DNA of 64,000 nucleotides from Pseudomonas fluorescens (GCF_004683905.1 NZ_CP038438.1:1488001-1552000), one strand, 5' to 3'. Numbered from the stretch's first letter, positions 25,244-34,761 are shown. Made by a program: numbers and translations. Notes: a model not told the origin generated them from the sequence alone.

Positions 25244-26828
25244 TGTCGAGCGCCTCGGGCAGCAGGTTCGGGTAGTCGAGGGTGTAATGCAGGCCGCGAC
25301 TTTCCTTGCGCTCCATGGCTGAGCAGATCATCAGTTCGGCGACTTGCGCCAGATTACGCAGCTCGATCAGGTCGCGGCTGACTTTATAGTTGCTGTAGAA
25401 CTCGTCGATCTCGTCCAGCAACAGACGCACGCGGTGCTGCGCTCGTTGCAGGCGCTTATTGGTGCGCACGATCCCCACGTAGTCCCACATGAAGCGGCGC
25501 AGCTCGTCCCAGTTGTGGGCGATGATCACGTCTTCGTCGGAATCGGTGACCTGGCTGGCGTCCCACTCGGGCAGGGCGGTTGGCGCGGTGACGTCATCCA
25601 GTTGTGCAAGGATGTCCGCAGCCGCCGAGCGGGCATAAACGAAGCATTCGAGCAGCGAGTTGCTGGCCATGCGGTTGGCCCCGTGCAGGCCGGTGAAGCT
25701 GGTTTCGCCGATGGCGTACAGCCCCGGCACGTCGGTACGACCGTGCTGGTCAACCATCACGCCACCACAGGTGTAGTGCGCTGCCGGTACGACCGGAATC
25801 GGCTGCTTGGTGATGTCGATGCCGAAACCCAGGCAACGTTCGTAGACGGTCGGGAAGTGGCTTTTGATGAAGGCTTCAGGCTTGTGGCTGATGTCGAGAT
25901 ACACGCAGTCGACGCCCAGCCGCTTCATTTCATGGTCGATGGCGCGTGCGACGATGTCGCGTGGCGCCAGTTCGGCACGTTTGTCGAAGCGCGGCATGAA
26001 CCGTTCACCGTTGGGCAGCTTCAGGTGCGCACCTTCGCCACGCAAGGCTTCCGTGATCAGGAAACTCTTGGCCTGTGGGTGATACAGGCAAGTGGGGTGG
26101 AACTGGTTGAATTCCAGGTTCGCCACTCGGCAGCCCGAGCGCCAGGCCATGGCGATGCCGTCACCGCAAGCGCCGTCGGGGTTACTGGTATAGAGGTAGA
26201 CCTTGGCCGCGCCGCCGGACGCGAGGATCACGAAGCGTGCGCCGTAGGTGTCGACTTCGCCGGTCGCGCGATTCAGCACATAGGCGCCGAGGCAGCGCTC
26301 GCCACTCATGCCCAGACGGCGTTCGGTGATCAGATCAACGGCAACTCGCTGCTCCAGCAGTTCGATGTTGCTGCGCTCTCTGGCCTGGGCGAGGAGGGTG
26401 GTGAAAATAGCTGCGCCGGTTGCGTCCGCGGCATGGATGATGCGCCGATGGCTGTGGCCGCCTTCGCGAGTCAGGTGGAATTCGAAACCGCCGTCTTCGG
26501 TGCCGGACTGTTCGTCGCGGGTGAACGGCACCCCCTGGTCGATCAGCCACTGGATGGCTTCGCGGCTGTGCTCGACGGTAAAACGCACCGCGTCTTCATG
26601 GCACAGACCGCCGCCGGCGTTCAGGGTGTCGTCGACGTGGGATTCGACAGTATCGGTATCGTCCAGCACGGCAGCGACGCCGCCCTGGGCCCAATAAGTC
26701 GAACCGTTGGCCAGATCACCTTTGCTCAATACGGCAATGCGCAAATGACCCGGCAGGGTCAGCGCGAGACTCAAACCGGCAGCGCCGCTGCCAATCACCA
26801 GAACATCGTGTTGAAACTGTTGGCTCAT
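25212..26828 (-). CDS. nadB: L-aspartate oxidase NadB
   Basis: 538 residues from ATG 26828. First enzyme of de novo NAD synthesis, oxidising aspartate to iminoaspartate with FAD. The N-terminal dinucleotide fold is [19 protein letters not shown]. The [14 protein letters not shown] motif with its catalytic arginines, [10 protein letters not shown] and [20 protein letters not shown] are typical of NadB rather than SdhA. Length equals the family norm. Divergent from algU, as in P. aeruginosa. Confidence 0.95.
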   Translation of the reverse strand: MSQQFQHDVLVIGSGAAGLSLALTLPGHLRIAVLSKGDLANGSTYWAQGGVAAVLDDTDTVESHVDDTLNAGGGLCHEDAVRFTVEHSREAIQWLIDQGVPFTRDEQSGTEDGGFEFHLTREGGHSHRRIIHAADATGAAIFTTLLAQARERSNIELLEQRVAVDLITERRLGMSGERCLGAYVLNRATGEVDTYGARFVILASGGAAKVYLYTSNPDGACGDGIAMAWRSGCRVANLEFNQFHPTCLYHPQAKSFLITEALRGEGAHLKLPNGERFMPRFDKRAELAPRDIVARAIDHEMKRLGVDCVYLDISHKPEAFIKSHFPTVYERCLGFGIDITKQPIPVVPAAHYTCGGVMVDQHGRTDVPGLYAIGETSFTGLHGANRMASNSLLECFVYARSAAADILAQLDDVTAPTALPEWDASQVTDSDEDVIIAHNWDELRRFMWDYVGIVRTNKRLQRAQHRVRLLLDEIDEFYSNYKVSRDLIELRNLAQVAELMICSAMERKESRGLHYTLDYPNLLPEALDTILVPPTYAG

Positions 26829-27106
26829 TTCAGGATTCCGCTCAAAGCGACCCGGATCGGGGGTGGCGCAGGACAGCTGGATCGGCGAGTCAAGACAGCC
26901 ACACAGCCCACTAGTATATAGAGGGGTGGAGCGGCACAATAGCCGAGCTCGTATGGCATTGTGAAACTACTGTGACGACAAAAGCTTGACGTTTCGTCGG
27001 ACGTTTTTTTCTGTCGTTTTGGGAAAAGGCGACTGTATCGAGGATGAAACAGGCTTTTTCAGCACGCGGTTGCTCAATGTCGCTTCAGCACGGCTATAAA
27101 TAATTG

Positions 27107-27134
27107 GAACTTTTGCCAGAGGCCCAAGATCAAT
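27107..27134 (+). promoter_or_regulatory. Candidate distal AlgU (sigma-E) promoter
   Basis: GAACTT at 27107-27112, 17-base spacer, TCAAT at 27130. The -35 is perfect and the -10 partly matches the AlgU consensus (TCtgA type). P. aeruginosa algU also has more than one AlgU-dependent promoter. Confidence 0.55.
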
Positions 27135-27300
27135 AGTCAGTTGCCAGAAGCACGGGACAGTGTCGGCTTCAATGCAGAACCTGCGATTGGGTTTTTGCCG
27201 GCGAACCGATGACAAGATTATTCGCGCAGCCGGTTTATCCCGCGCTGCGTTTTTCGTGCGTGCCAAATCAGAGCCCGCAGGAAACTTGCCTGGAGGGGGA

Positions 27301-27327
27301 GAACTTTTGCGAAAAGCCCGAGTCTAT
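27301..27327 (+). promoter_or_regulatory. Proximal AlgU (sigma-E) autoregulatory promoter
   Basis: GAACTT at 27301-27306, 16-base spacer, TCTAT at 27323-27327, leaving a leader of about 55 bases before the algU start. This is the arrangement of the autoregulated algU P1 promoter in Pseudomonas. Confidence 0.8.
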
Positions 27328-27386
27328 GTTTGCAAGTCTGGTCGTTTAGTTATGCAAGCCTCCTCCATGCTTATCGAGGAGTGTTC

Positions 27387-27968
27387 ATGCTAACCCAGGA
27401 AGAGGATCAGCAGCTGGTCGAGCGCGTTCAGCGTGGCGACAAGCGAGCTTTCGATCTGCTGGTGCTGAAATATCAGCACAAAATTCTCGGGTTGATCGTG
27501 CGTTTCGTGCACGACACCCATGAAGCCCAGGATGTGGCTCAGGAAGCCTTTATCAAGGCCTACCGAGCGCTAGGAAACTTTCGCGGAGACAGCGCGTTCT
27601 ATACGTGGCTTTACCGCATTGCCATCAACACGGCAAAGAACTATCTGGTTTCACGCGGCCGCCGGCCGCCGGATAGCGATGTAAGTTCCGAAGATGCAGA
27701 GTTCTACGACGGCGATCACGGCCTGAAGGATCTCGAATCGCCGGAACGCGCGTTGCTGCGGGATGAGATCGAAGGCACCGTCCATCGAACCATTCAGCAA
27801 CTGCCAGAGGATTTACGTACGGCTTTAACTTTACGTGAATTCGATGGTCTGAGTTACGAGGACATTGCGAGCGTCATGCAGTGTCCGGTGGGTACCGTGC
27901 GCTCCCGGATTTTCCGCGCTCGGGAGGCCATCGATAAAGCCCTGCAGCCGTTGTTGCAGGAAAACTGA
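27387..27968 (+). CDS. algU: Envelope-stress sigma factor AlgU (RpoE/AlgT)
   Basis: 193 residues from ATG 27387 (TCGAGGAGTGTTC ahead). ECF sigma factor: region 2 spans roughly 10-90 (FDLLVLKYQHKILGLIVRFV, DVAQEAFIKAYRALGNFRG, YTWLYRIAINTAKNYL), region 4 about 130-185 (LPEDLRTALTLREFDGLSYEDIA, GTVRSRIFRAREAI). Nearly identical to P. aeruginosa AlgU, which drives alginate, osmotic and envelope stress genes and its own operon. Followed at 30 bases by its anti-sigma factor mucA. Confidence 0.97.
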   Translation: MLTQEEDQQLVERVQRGDKRAFDLLVLKYQHKILGLIVRFVHDTHEAQDVAQEAFIKAYRALGNFRGDSAFYTWLYRIAINTAKNYLVSRGRRPPDSDVSSEDAEFYDGDHGLKDLESPERALLRDEIEGTVHRTIQQLPEDLRTALTLREFDGLSYEDIASVMQCPVGTVRSRIFRAREAIDKALQPLLQEN

Positions 27969-27998
27969 GACAGCGGCGACAGCCAAGAGAGGAACGCC

Positions 27999-28586
27999 AT
28001 GAGTCGTGAAGCCCTGCAGGAATCGCTGTCCGCAGTGATGGATAACGAAGCGGACGAACTGGAATTGCGTCGAGTGATCAATGCACTGGACGATGTTGAA
28101 ACCCGTGAGACCTGGGCTCGTTATCAGATCGCTCGGGCAGCCATGCACAAGGATCTGCTGCTTCCGCGTCTGGACATTGCTGCGGCAGTTTCTGCTGCGC
28201 TGGAAGACGAAACGGCTCCAGCCAAAGTAGCCCGCGGCCCTTGGCGCAACCTGGGTCGTCTGGCCGTTGCAGCTTCGGTGACCGTTGCGGTACTGGCCGG
28301 TGTGCGCCTGTACAACCAGGACGAAATCGCTGGCGTCGAACTGGCCCAGCAGTCCAATCAGCCTTCGCTGGTTGCGCCTCAGGTCAAAGGCCCGGCTGTT
28401 CTGGCAGGCTACAAAGAAAGCTCGGAAACCACAGGCCCGATGGCCAACGGCGTTCTGCAAGGTCAGCCAGGCTGGCACGATCAGCGTCTGCCAGGCTATC
28501 TGCGTCAGCATGCCCAGCAAGCTGCGTTGAAAGGTACTGAAAGCGCTCTGCCTTATGCGCGTGCAGCAAGCATGGAAAACCGTTAA
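27999..28586 (+). CDS. mucA: Anti-sigma factor MucA
   Basis: 195 residues. Cytosolic N-terminal RseA-like domain (1-80, SREALQESLSAVMDNEADELELRR ... WARYQIARAAM) binds AlgU. One membrane helix at about 88-105 (RLAVAASVTVAVLAGVRLY). The periplasmic tail is for MucB binding and regulated proteolysis. The reading frame is intact, with none of the truncations found in mucoid clinical isolates. The stop TAA is part of the AAGGAGG site used by mucB. Confidence 0.96.
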   Translation: MSREALQESLSAVMDNEADELELRRVINALDDVETRETWARYQIARAAMHKDLLLPRLDIAAAVSAALEDETAPAKVARGPWRNLGRLAVAASVTVAVLAGVRLYNQDEIAGVELAQQSNQPSLVAPQVKGPAVLAGYKESSETTGPMANGVLQGQPGWHDQRLPGYLRQHAQQAALKGTESALPYARAASMENR

Positions 28587-28594
28587 GGAGGATC

Positions 28595-29557
28595 ATGCGC
28601 GCCATACCTCTACTTTCGCTTCTGCTTAGCGGCTGGTTCATTGTTCCAGCCCATGCCGACGAGGCCCAGGATTGGCTGATCCGCCTGGGTCAGGCGGAGC
28701 AGCAGCAAAGCTTCCAAGGCACTTTCGTATACGAGCGTAACGGTAGTTTTTCTACCCACAATATCTGGCATCGTGTCCAGAGTGGTCAGGTCCGCGAGCG
28801 TTTACTTCAGCTCGACGGCTCGGCTCAGGAAGTCGTGCGTGTTGATGGGCATACTCAATGCGTCAGCGGCACTCTGATTGCGGGGTTGGGAGACTCTCCC
28901 AACTCGACCGCTCGTTCGCTTGATCCCCAAAAGCTGAAAAACTGGTATGAGCTTGCCGTCATCGGCAAGTCGCGCGTGGCCGGGCGTGATGCGGTCATCG
29001 TATCGTTGACGCCTCGCGACCAGCATCGTTATGGTTTCGAACTGCATCTGGATAAACAGACCGGATTGCCACTGAAGTCGTTGTTGCTCAACGATAAAGG
29101 GCAGCTACTCGAGCGTTTCCAGTTCACCAGCCTCGATACCGCTGATGTCCCGTCGGACAAAGACCTTCAAGCTGGCGCCGAGTGCAAGGCCGTCACTATT
29201 GATAGTGACAAGGCGTCTGCCGTGAAAACGGCTCAGGTCTGGCATTCCGACTGGCTGCCTCCGGGTTTCGTGCTGACCAGCAGTACTTCACACAAAGATT
29301 CCGAAACCAAAACTCAAGTCAGCAGCCTGATGTATGACGACGGGCTGGCGCGGTTTTCAGTGTTTCTTGAGCCGTTGAACGGTGCAACAGTGACCGATAC
29401 CCGCACGCAGTTGGGGCCGACTGTCGCAGTTTCCCGCCGCCTCACTACGCCTGAGGGTGAGATGATGGTGACGGTGGTCGGCGAAATTCCAATCGGCACG
29501 GCCGAGAGGATTGCCCTTTCGATGCGCAACGATGGCGCTGCAACCAGCAAGCAGTGA
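28595..29557 (+). CDS. mucB: Periplasmic MucA-protecting protein MucB
   Basis: 320 residues, signal peptide ending AHAD (about residue 21). RseB-like: an N-terminal lipoprotein-fold domain (QSFQGTFVYERNGSFSTHNIWHR) and a C-terminal domain (VWHSDWLPPGFVLTSSTSH). MucB shields MucA from AlgW cleavage and releases it on lipid or porin-peptide signals (family knowledge). TAAGGAGGATC gives a strong coupled start. Confidence 0.95.
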   Translation: MRAIPLLSLLLSGWFIVPAHADEAQDWLIRLGQAEQQQSFQGTFVYERNGSFSTHNIWHRVQSGQVRERLLQLDGSAQEVVRVDGHTQCVSGTLIAGLGDSPNSTARSLDPQKLKNWYELAVIGKSRVAGRDAVIVSLTPRDQHRYGFELHLDKQTGLPLKSLLLNDKGQLLERFQFTSLDTADVPSDKDLQAGAECKAVTIDSDKASAVKTAQVWHSDWLPPGFVLTSSTSHKDSETKTQVSSLMYDDGLARFSVFLEPLNGATVTDTRTQLGPTVAVSRRLTTPEGEMMVTVVGEIPIGTAERIALSMRNDGAATSKQ

Positions 29558-29767
29558 GCTGATTTCAGTCATTTCCACTTCTTCTTCGAGACGTAGATGA
29601 AATGTTTGCTCAGCATTTTCATTTGCAAATCACCCGAAAGTTTTTTATAGGTCAGAGCCTCACGGCTCTGGCCTTGTCTGTTGTTCCCGGAACAAAAATA
29701 CCGGCCCGCGGTTCCCGGTGTTCCTTGCTCCATATCGCTTAACCCTGCTCGTCGTAACGGGAGCTGT

Positions 29768-31198
29768 ATGTCGATACTTAGCTTGAAGTCTTATCTCTCC
29801 ATTTTCGCCACCGTGCTGGTGCTGGGTCAGGCTGTCCCCGCTGCCCAGGCGGCCGACCTGCCGGATTTCACCCAACTGGTTGAACAGGCCTCGCCTGCAG
29901 TGGTGAACATCAGTACCACGCAGAAGCTGCCGGACCGCAAGGTGAACCAGCAGATGCCTGACCTGGAAGGCTTGCCGCCGATGTTGCGCGAGTTCTTCGA
30001 GCGTGGCATGCCGCCTCAGCAGCGTTCGCCGCGCGGCGATCGTCAGCGTGAAGCGCAATCGCTCGGTTCGGGCTTCATCATTTCCTCCGATGGCTACATC
30101 CTGACCAACAACCATGTGATTGCCGATGCCGACGAAATCCTCGTGCGTCTGGCAGATCGCAGTGAAATGAAAGCCAAGCTGATCGGCACCGATCCACGCT
30201 CCGACGTGGCCCTGCTGAAAATCGATGGCAAGGATCTGCCGGTGCTCAAGCTCGGCAAGTCCCAGGACCTGAAGGCGGGTCAGTGGGTTGTGGCAATCGG
30301 TTCGCCGTTCGGCTTTGACCACACCGTGACCCAAGGTATTGTCAGCGCCGTCGGCCGTAGCCTGCCGAACGAAAACTACGTGCCGTTCATCCAGACCGAC
30401 GTGCCAATCAACCCGGGTAACTCCGGTGGCCCGCTGTTCAACCTGAACGGTGAAGTGGTCGGGATCAACTCGCAGATTTACACCCGTTCCGGTGGCTTCA
30501 TGGGGGTGTCGTTCGCCATTCCGATCGACGTGGCGATGGACGTTTCCAATCAGCTGAAAAGCGGTGGCAAAGTCAGCCGCGGCTGGCTGGGCGTGGTCAT
30601 CCAGGAAGTGAACAAGGATCTGGCCGAGTCGTTCGGTCTTGATAAGCCGGCCGGTGCGCTGGTTGCGCAGATTCAGGATGACGGTCCGGCAGCCAAGGGT
30701 GGCCTGCAAGTGGGCGACGTGATCCTGAGCATGAACGGTCAGCCGATCGTCATGTCCGCCGACCTGCCACACTTGGTCGGTGCGCTGAAAGCGGGCGCCA
30801 AGGCCAGCCTCGAAGTGATCCGTGACGGCAAACGCAAGAATGTCGAGCTGACTGTCGGTGCGATTCCGGATGAGGACAAAGAGCTGGCTGCACTGCCGAA
30901 GTCGGGTGCGGAAAGCAGCAGCAACCGCCTCGGTGTTTCGGTGGCGGAACTGACCGCTGAGCAGAAGAAAACCTACGACCTCAAGGGCGGAGTGGTGATC
31001 AAGGAAGTTCAGGACGGTCCTGCGGCTTTGATCGGTCTGCAACCGGGTGACGTGATCACTCACCTGAACAACCAGGCCATTGGCTCCACCAAAGAGTTCG
31101 CCGAGATCGCCAAGGCGCTGCCGAAGAATCGTTCGGTGTCGATGCGCGTTCTGCGTGAAGGTCGTGCGAGCTTCATCACCTTCAAACTGGCTGAATAA
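29768..31198 (+). CDS. mucD: Periplasmic HtrA-type serine protease MucD
   Basis: 476 residues from ATG 29768; the in-frame extension upstream lacks a ribosome site. Signal peptide ends AQAADL (about residue 28). Protease triad His116 (NNHVIADAD), Asp146 (PRSDVALL), Ser219 (NPGNSGGPL), followed by two PDZ domains (about 275-360 and 385-470). DegP-like quality control that limits AlgU activation. It follows mucB by 210 bases with no mucC between them. Confidence 0.95.
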   Translation: MSILSLKSYLSIFATVLVLGQAVPAAQAADLPDFTQLVEQASPAVVNISTTQKLPDRKVNQQMPDLEGLPPMLREFFERGMPPQQRSPRGDRQREAQSLGSGFIISSDGYILTNNHVIADADEILVRLADRSEMKAKLIGTDPRSDVALLKIDGKDLPVLKLGKSQDLKAGQWVVAIGSPFGFDHTVTQGIVSAVGRSLPNENYVPFIQTDVPINPGNSGGPLFNLNGEVVGINSQIYTRSGGFMGVSFAIPIDVAMDVSNQLKSGGKVSRGWLGVVIQEVNKDLAESFGLDKPAGALVAQIQDDGPAAKGGLQVGDVILSMNGQPIVMSADLPHLVGALKAGAKASLEVIRDGKRKNVELTVGAIPDEDKELAALPKSGAESSSNRLGVSVAELTAEQKKTYDLKGGVVIKEVQDGPAALIGLQPGDVITHLNNQAIGSTKEFAEIAKALPKNRSVSMRVLREGRASFITFKLAE

Positions 31199-31215
31199 CC
31201 CGGTTGCGGTGAAAT

Positions 31216-31245
31216 AAAAACCGCCTCGAAAGAGGCGGTTTTTTT
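31216..31245 (+). terminator. Terminator of the algU-mucABD operon
   Basis: Stem AAAAACCGCCTC / GAGGCGGTTTTT with GAAA tetraloop and a T-run, 18 bases after the mucD stop. Bidirectional in form; the convergent protease gene ends at 31278. Confidence 0.92.
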
Positions 31246-31277
31246 ATGCCTGAAATTTTTATGTCGCTGATGAAAAC

Positions 31278-32711
31278 TCAGCCCATCATGTCCTTGATCA
31301 TGCGTTCCTGCTCCATCAGCTCGCGCTGGCGTGCATCGATCCGCGAGGACAGCGGGAAGTTGCTGCCCGCCTTGCGCTTGGCAAAATCAAGCTGCTGGAT
31401 CGCCTGACGATAATCGCCGACCAGCGCGAAGTACTCGGCGCGGGCCTGATGCAGACCAATGATGTTGCCAGAGAGGCCACGGGTTTCGGCGACCTGATAC
31501 CACACGTCCGGATCGTTCGGACGGGATTTGAGCAAGCTGTCGAGGGCTTTCTCGGCGTCGGCGGTGCGATTCTGTTTCAGCAACAGATCGACCCGAACCT
31601 GATTCAGCGGGTAGTTGCCCGGATACTGGGTGAGCATCCGGTCAACCCGCGTTTGCGCATCCGGCAGGCGGTTGTTGGTAATGTCCAGGTCGATCTGCGC
31701 GAGGTTGTAGATGATCTCGTTGGGTGACTTGGCCAGCAGCTGTTTGAGATTCTCCCTGGCTTCATTGAGCTGGCCGCCCTTGATCTGGGCGATCGCCAGG
31801 CCGTAGCGCGCCACGTCGTTTTTCGGATTCTCGTCCAGTTGTGCACGAAAGCGCTTGGCGCCCAGTCCCGGGGTTTCTTCGTAGATCAGCTGAACACGGG
31901 CGCGGATCAGCTGATAGCGCATGCTGTCTTCGATGCCGCCCGTTGGCGCTTGTTCTGCACGGTTACGGGTGTCGGCGATACGCGATTCGGTCACCGGGTG
32001 AGTCAGCAGAAATTCTGGCGGCTTGGCGTCGAAGCGGTATTGGCGCATCAGACGTTCGAACATGGTCGGCATCGAGCGCGGGTCGTATCCGGCCTTTTCC
32101 AGGTTGAGGATGCCGATACGGTCGGCTTCCTGCTCGTTTTGGCGCGAGAAGGTACGCTGCGACTGAATGGCTGCGGCCTGAGTGCCGGCGATGGTCGCGA
32201 TCCCGGCATCACCGCCACCGGCGGCGGCAATCACGATCCCCGCGAGCAGCGCCGCCATCATCGGTACCTGCATCCGCTGCGAAGCTTCGACGCCGCGCGC
32301 GAAGTGGCGTTGCGACAAGTGAGCCAGTTCGTGGGCCAGTACCGAGGCGTATTCGCCTTCAGTCTGCGCGTTGAGGAACAGGCCACCGTTGACCCCGACC
32401 ACGCCACCCGGCGCCGCGAAAGCGTTGAGTTGCGGGCTGTTGATCAGAATGAATTCCAGGCGACGATCGGTCACCTGGCTGGTTTCCACCAGCTTGTAGA
32501 CGCTGGATTCGACGTAGTCTTTGAGCTGCGGATCGTTGAGCTGTGCAACCTGACTGCGCAACATGGCCAGCCAGGCGCGGCCCAACTGGTATTCCTGTTG
32601 CGGAGAGACAATGGCAGAACTGGCGTCGCCAAGTGACGGCAGATCGTCGGCAAAGCCCGGTGAGGCGAGCAGGCAAGCGAGCGTCAGCAGGGTAGGGCGC
32701 AGAAATGTCAT
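31278..32711 (-). CDS. M48 periplasmic metalloprotease/chaperone BepA-like
   Basis: 477 residues from ATG 32711. Signal peptide to about residue 22 (PGFAD). Zinc protease motif HELAH at 127-131 and downstream Glu in RQNEQEADRIGI. The C-terminal half (about 290-470) is made of TPR-like helices, matching BepA (YfgC), which helps assemble LptD and degrades stalled outer-membrane proteins with BAM. Its neighbourhood to mucD and bamC in this window fits envelope quality control but linkage is loose. Confidence 0.9.
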   Translation of the reverse strand: MTFLRPTLLTLACLLASPGFADDLPSLGDASSAIVSPQQEYQLGRAWLAMLRSQVAQLNDPQLKDYVESSVYKLVETSQVTDRRLEFILINSPQLNAFAAPGGVVGVNGGLFLNAQTEGEYASVLAHELAHLSQRHFARGVEASQRMQVPMMAALLAGIVIAAAGGGDAGIATIAGTQAAAIQSQRTFSRQNEQEADRIGILNLEKAGYDPRSMPTMFERLMRQYRFDAKPPEFLLTHPVTESRIADTRNRAEQAPTGGIEDSMRYQLIRARVQLIYEETPGLGAKRFRAQLDENPKNDVARYGLAIAQIKGGQLNEARENLKQLLAKSPNEIIYNLAQIDLDITNNRLPDAQTRVDRMLTQYPGNYPLNQVRVDLLLKQNRTADAEKALDSLLKSRPNDPDVWYQVAETRGLSGNIIGLHQARAEYFALVGDYRQAIQQLDFAKRKAGSNFPLSSRIDARQRELMEQERMIKDMMG

Positions 32712-32809
32712 GCACAAAGCCTTAGAAGACAAAGACCTTACTGTAGCCGGACACCGGGCTTGCGACCAGATATTCTAGGCGCCTCAACCACCTGAACCGG
32801 AGTGACGCA

Positions 32810-33049
32810 ATGACTGACGCTGTAGCCCATGACTGTGAATTGGACGCCAGTGGCCTGAATTGCCCGTTGCCGTTGCTCAAGGCCAAGATGGAACTCAACA
32901 AGCTGCCCAGCGGCGCGGTGCTCAAGGTGATCGCCACGGACGCGGGTTCGCAGCGCGACTTCCGCACCTTTGCCCGTCTGGCCGGTCATACGCTGCTGCG
33001 CGAAGAAAACGAAGCAGGCGTCTACCGTTACTGGTTGAAAAAAGCCTGA
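32810..33049 (+). CDS. TusA-family sulfurtransferase
   Basis: 79 residues, one TusA-fold domain. The conserved motif around the acceptor cysteine is LDASGLNCPLPLLKAK, with Cys18. TusA-like proteins relay persulfide sulfur for tRNA thiolation or other pathways. It follows the pattern found beside bepA-like and PerM-like genes in pseudomonads; the real TusA may be elsewhere, so no symbol is given. Confidence 0.85.
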   Translation: MTDAVAHDCELDASGLNCPLPLLKAKMELNKLPSGAVLKVIATDAGSQRDFRTFARLAGHTLLREENEAGVYRYWLKKA

Positions 33050-33081
33050 AGCCGACAGCGTAAAAGACCTAAGGATTATTG

Positions 33082-34152
33082 ATGTTCAAAGTGTTACGCG
33101 ACTGGATTCAGCGCTACTTTTCCGACGAAGAAGCGGTGGTGCTGGCGGTGCTGCTGTTTCTCGCCTTCACCGCGGTGCTCACGCTCGGTGGCATGCTCGC
33201 CCCGGTATTGGCCGGGATGGTGTTGGCGTATCTGATGCAGGGGCTGGTGCTCGCTCTTGAACGCATGCGCTTGCCTGGTGCGGCGGCGGTGGGGCTGGTG
33301 TTTGCGCTGTTCATGGGCGTGTTGCTGGTGTTCATCGTGGTGGTCTTGCCGTTGCTGTGGCATCAGTTGATCACGCTGTTCAACGAACTTCCGGGCATGC
33401 TCGCCAAATGGCAGTCGCTGCTGCTGTTGCTGCCGGAGCGCTATCCGCATCTGGTCTCTGACGAGCAGGTGCTGCAGGCCATCGAAGCGGCGCGTGGCGA
33501 AATCGGCAAGTTCGGCCAATGGGCGCTGACCTTCTCGCTGTCGAGCCTGCCGCTGCTGGTCAACATCATGATCTATCTGGTGCTGGTGCCGATTCTGGTG
33601 TTTTTCTTCCTCAAGGATCGGGCCATGATCGGCGAGTGGGTGCGCGGCTATCTGCCCCGTGAGCGAGCGCTGATCACCCGCGTGGCGCAGGAAATGAACC
33701 GGCAGATCGCCAACTACATTCGTGGCAAGGTCATCGAGATCGTGATCTGTGGCGGCGTGACCTACATCGCGTTCGTCGCGCTCGGCCTCAACTATGCGGC
33801 GCTGCTGGCGTTGCTGGTCGGGGTGTCGGTGGTGGTGCCGTACGTCGGCGCGGTGGTGGTGACCGTGCCGGTGTTGCTGATTGCGTTGTTCCAGTGGGGC
33901 TGGAGCGATCAGTTCATCTATCTGATGGCGGTCTACGGGATCATTCAGACCCTGGATGGCAACGTGCTGGTGCCGTTGCTGTTTTCCGAGGCGGTTAACC
34001 TGCACCCGGTGGCAATCATTTGTGCGGTGCTGTTGTTTGGCGGGTTGTGGGGGTTCTGGGGCGTGTTCTTCGCAATTCCGCTGGCGACGCTGTTCAAGGC
34101 CGTGCTGGATGCGTGGCCGCGCAAGGAGCCGGTTGTGGCTCCATTGCTTTAG
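33082..34152 (+). CDS. AI-2E / PerM family transporter
   Basis: 356 residues with about eight membrane segments. The hairpin VPILVFFFLKDRAMIGEWVRGYLPRER and the following NYIRGKVIEIVICG are conserved in the AI-2E transporter (PerM/TqsA) family, as is GVSVVVPYVGAVVVTVPV. Substrate not assigned: members export AI-2, sodium or act as permeases. ATG 33082 has AAGGATTATTG ahead. Starts 30 bases after the TusA-like gene. Confidence 0.88.
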   Translation: MFKVLRDWIQRYFSDEEAVVLAVLLFLAFTAVLTLGGMLAPVLAGMVLAYLMQGLVLALERMRLPGAAAVGLVFALFMGVLLVFIVVVLPLLWHQLITLFNELPGMLAKWQSLLLLLPERYPHLVSDEQVLQAIEAARGEIGKFGQWALTFSLSSLPLLVNIMIYLVLVPILVFFFLKDRAMIGEWVRGYLPRERALITRVAQEMNRQIANYIRGKVIEIVICGGVTYIAFVALGLNYAALLALLVGVSVVVPYVGAVVVTVPVLLIALFQWGWSDQFIYLMAVYGIIQTLDGNVLVPLLFSEAVNLHPVAIICAVLLFGGLWGFWGVFFAIPLATLFKAVLDAWPRKEPVVAPLL

Positions 34153-34183
34153 AGCCGAGCTATTCGCTGAGGCTTATTGCCCC

Positions 34184-34250
34184 TTCGCGAGCAAGCTCGC
34201 TCCCACATTTTGAAATGCATTCCAAATGTGGGAGCGAGCTTGCTCGCGAA
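34184..34250. repeat. REPIN, GTGGGAGCGAGCTTGC variant
   Basis: Inverted arms 34184-34206 and 34228-34250, using GCGAGCTTGCTCGCGA instead of GCGGGCTTGCTCGCGA. Between convergent perM-like and bcp genes. Same variant as at 58997-59071. Confidence 0.9.
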
Positions 34251-34277
34251 GGCGTCAGTGAAAACGACGCAGAAATA

Positions 34278-34751
34278 TCAGGCCTTGTTCAGCGCCTGAG
34301 CCGCAGCCAGCACCGCATCCACATGCCCCGGCACTTTCACGCCGCGCCATTCCTGGCGCAGCACGCCATTCTTGTCGATCAGGAATGTGCTGCGATCAAC
34401 GCCCAGATATTCCTTGCCATACAGTTTCTTCAACTTGATCACGTCGAACAGCTGGCAGACGGCTTCGTCCTTGTCGCTGATCAGCTCGAACGGAAATTCC
34501 TGCTTGCACTTGAAGTTCTCGTGAGACTTCAGGCTGTCGCGGGAGATACCGAAAATCTCGGTATTAGCGGCCTGGAACGCCGCGTACTGGTCACGAAAAC
34601 CCTGGCCTTCGGTGGTGCAGCCGGGGGTGCTGTCCTTCGGATAGAAGTAGATCACCACTTGCTTGCCCTTCAGGGCGGACAAGCTGACGGTCTGCCCGCT
34701 GGTGGCAGGTGCTTCGAAATCCGCAACCGGTTGGTCGATGACAACGGCCAT
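34278..34751 (-). CDS. bcp: Thioredoxin-dependent peroxiredoxin Bcp/PrxQ
   Basis: 157 residues, AhpC/TSA family. The peroxidatic cysteine is Cys45 in YPKDSTPGCTTEGQ. The resolving cysteine of E. coli Bcp (five residues later) is replaced by Gln50, so another cysteine (such as the one in FKCKQEF or AVCQLF) or an external thiol must resolve the sulfenic acid. Ten bases downstream of gcvR and probably one transcript. Confidence 0.92.
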   Translation of the reverse strand: MAVVIDQPVADFEAPATSGQTVSLSALKGKQVVIYFYPKDSTPGCTTEGQGFRDQYAAFQAANTEIFGISRDSLKSHENFKCKQEFPFELISDKDEAVCQLFDVIKLKKLYGKEYLGVDRSTFLIDKNGVLRQEWRGVKVPGHVDAVLAAAQALNKA

Positions 34752-34761
34752 GAAAGCTTCC

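Larger units (their letters stand above)
26829..27386. other. nadB-algU divergent intergenic region
   Basis: 558 bases without a convincing gene. It holds the two sigma-E-type promoters for algU (27107-27134 and 27301-27327) and the nadB promoter. A 99-codon minus-strand frame at 26967-27266 has no ribosome site or recognisable product and was not accepted. Confidence 0.6.

Noticed and set aside
25344..26921. 525-codon plus-strand frame opposite nadB
   Set aside because: Antisense shadow; nadB is unmistakable and the frame has no ribosome site.
26967..27266. 99-codon minus-strand frame between nadB and algU
   Set aside because: Overlaps a probable algU promoter, no ribosome site, no recognisable product.
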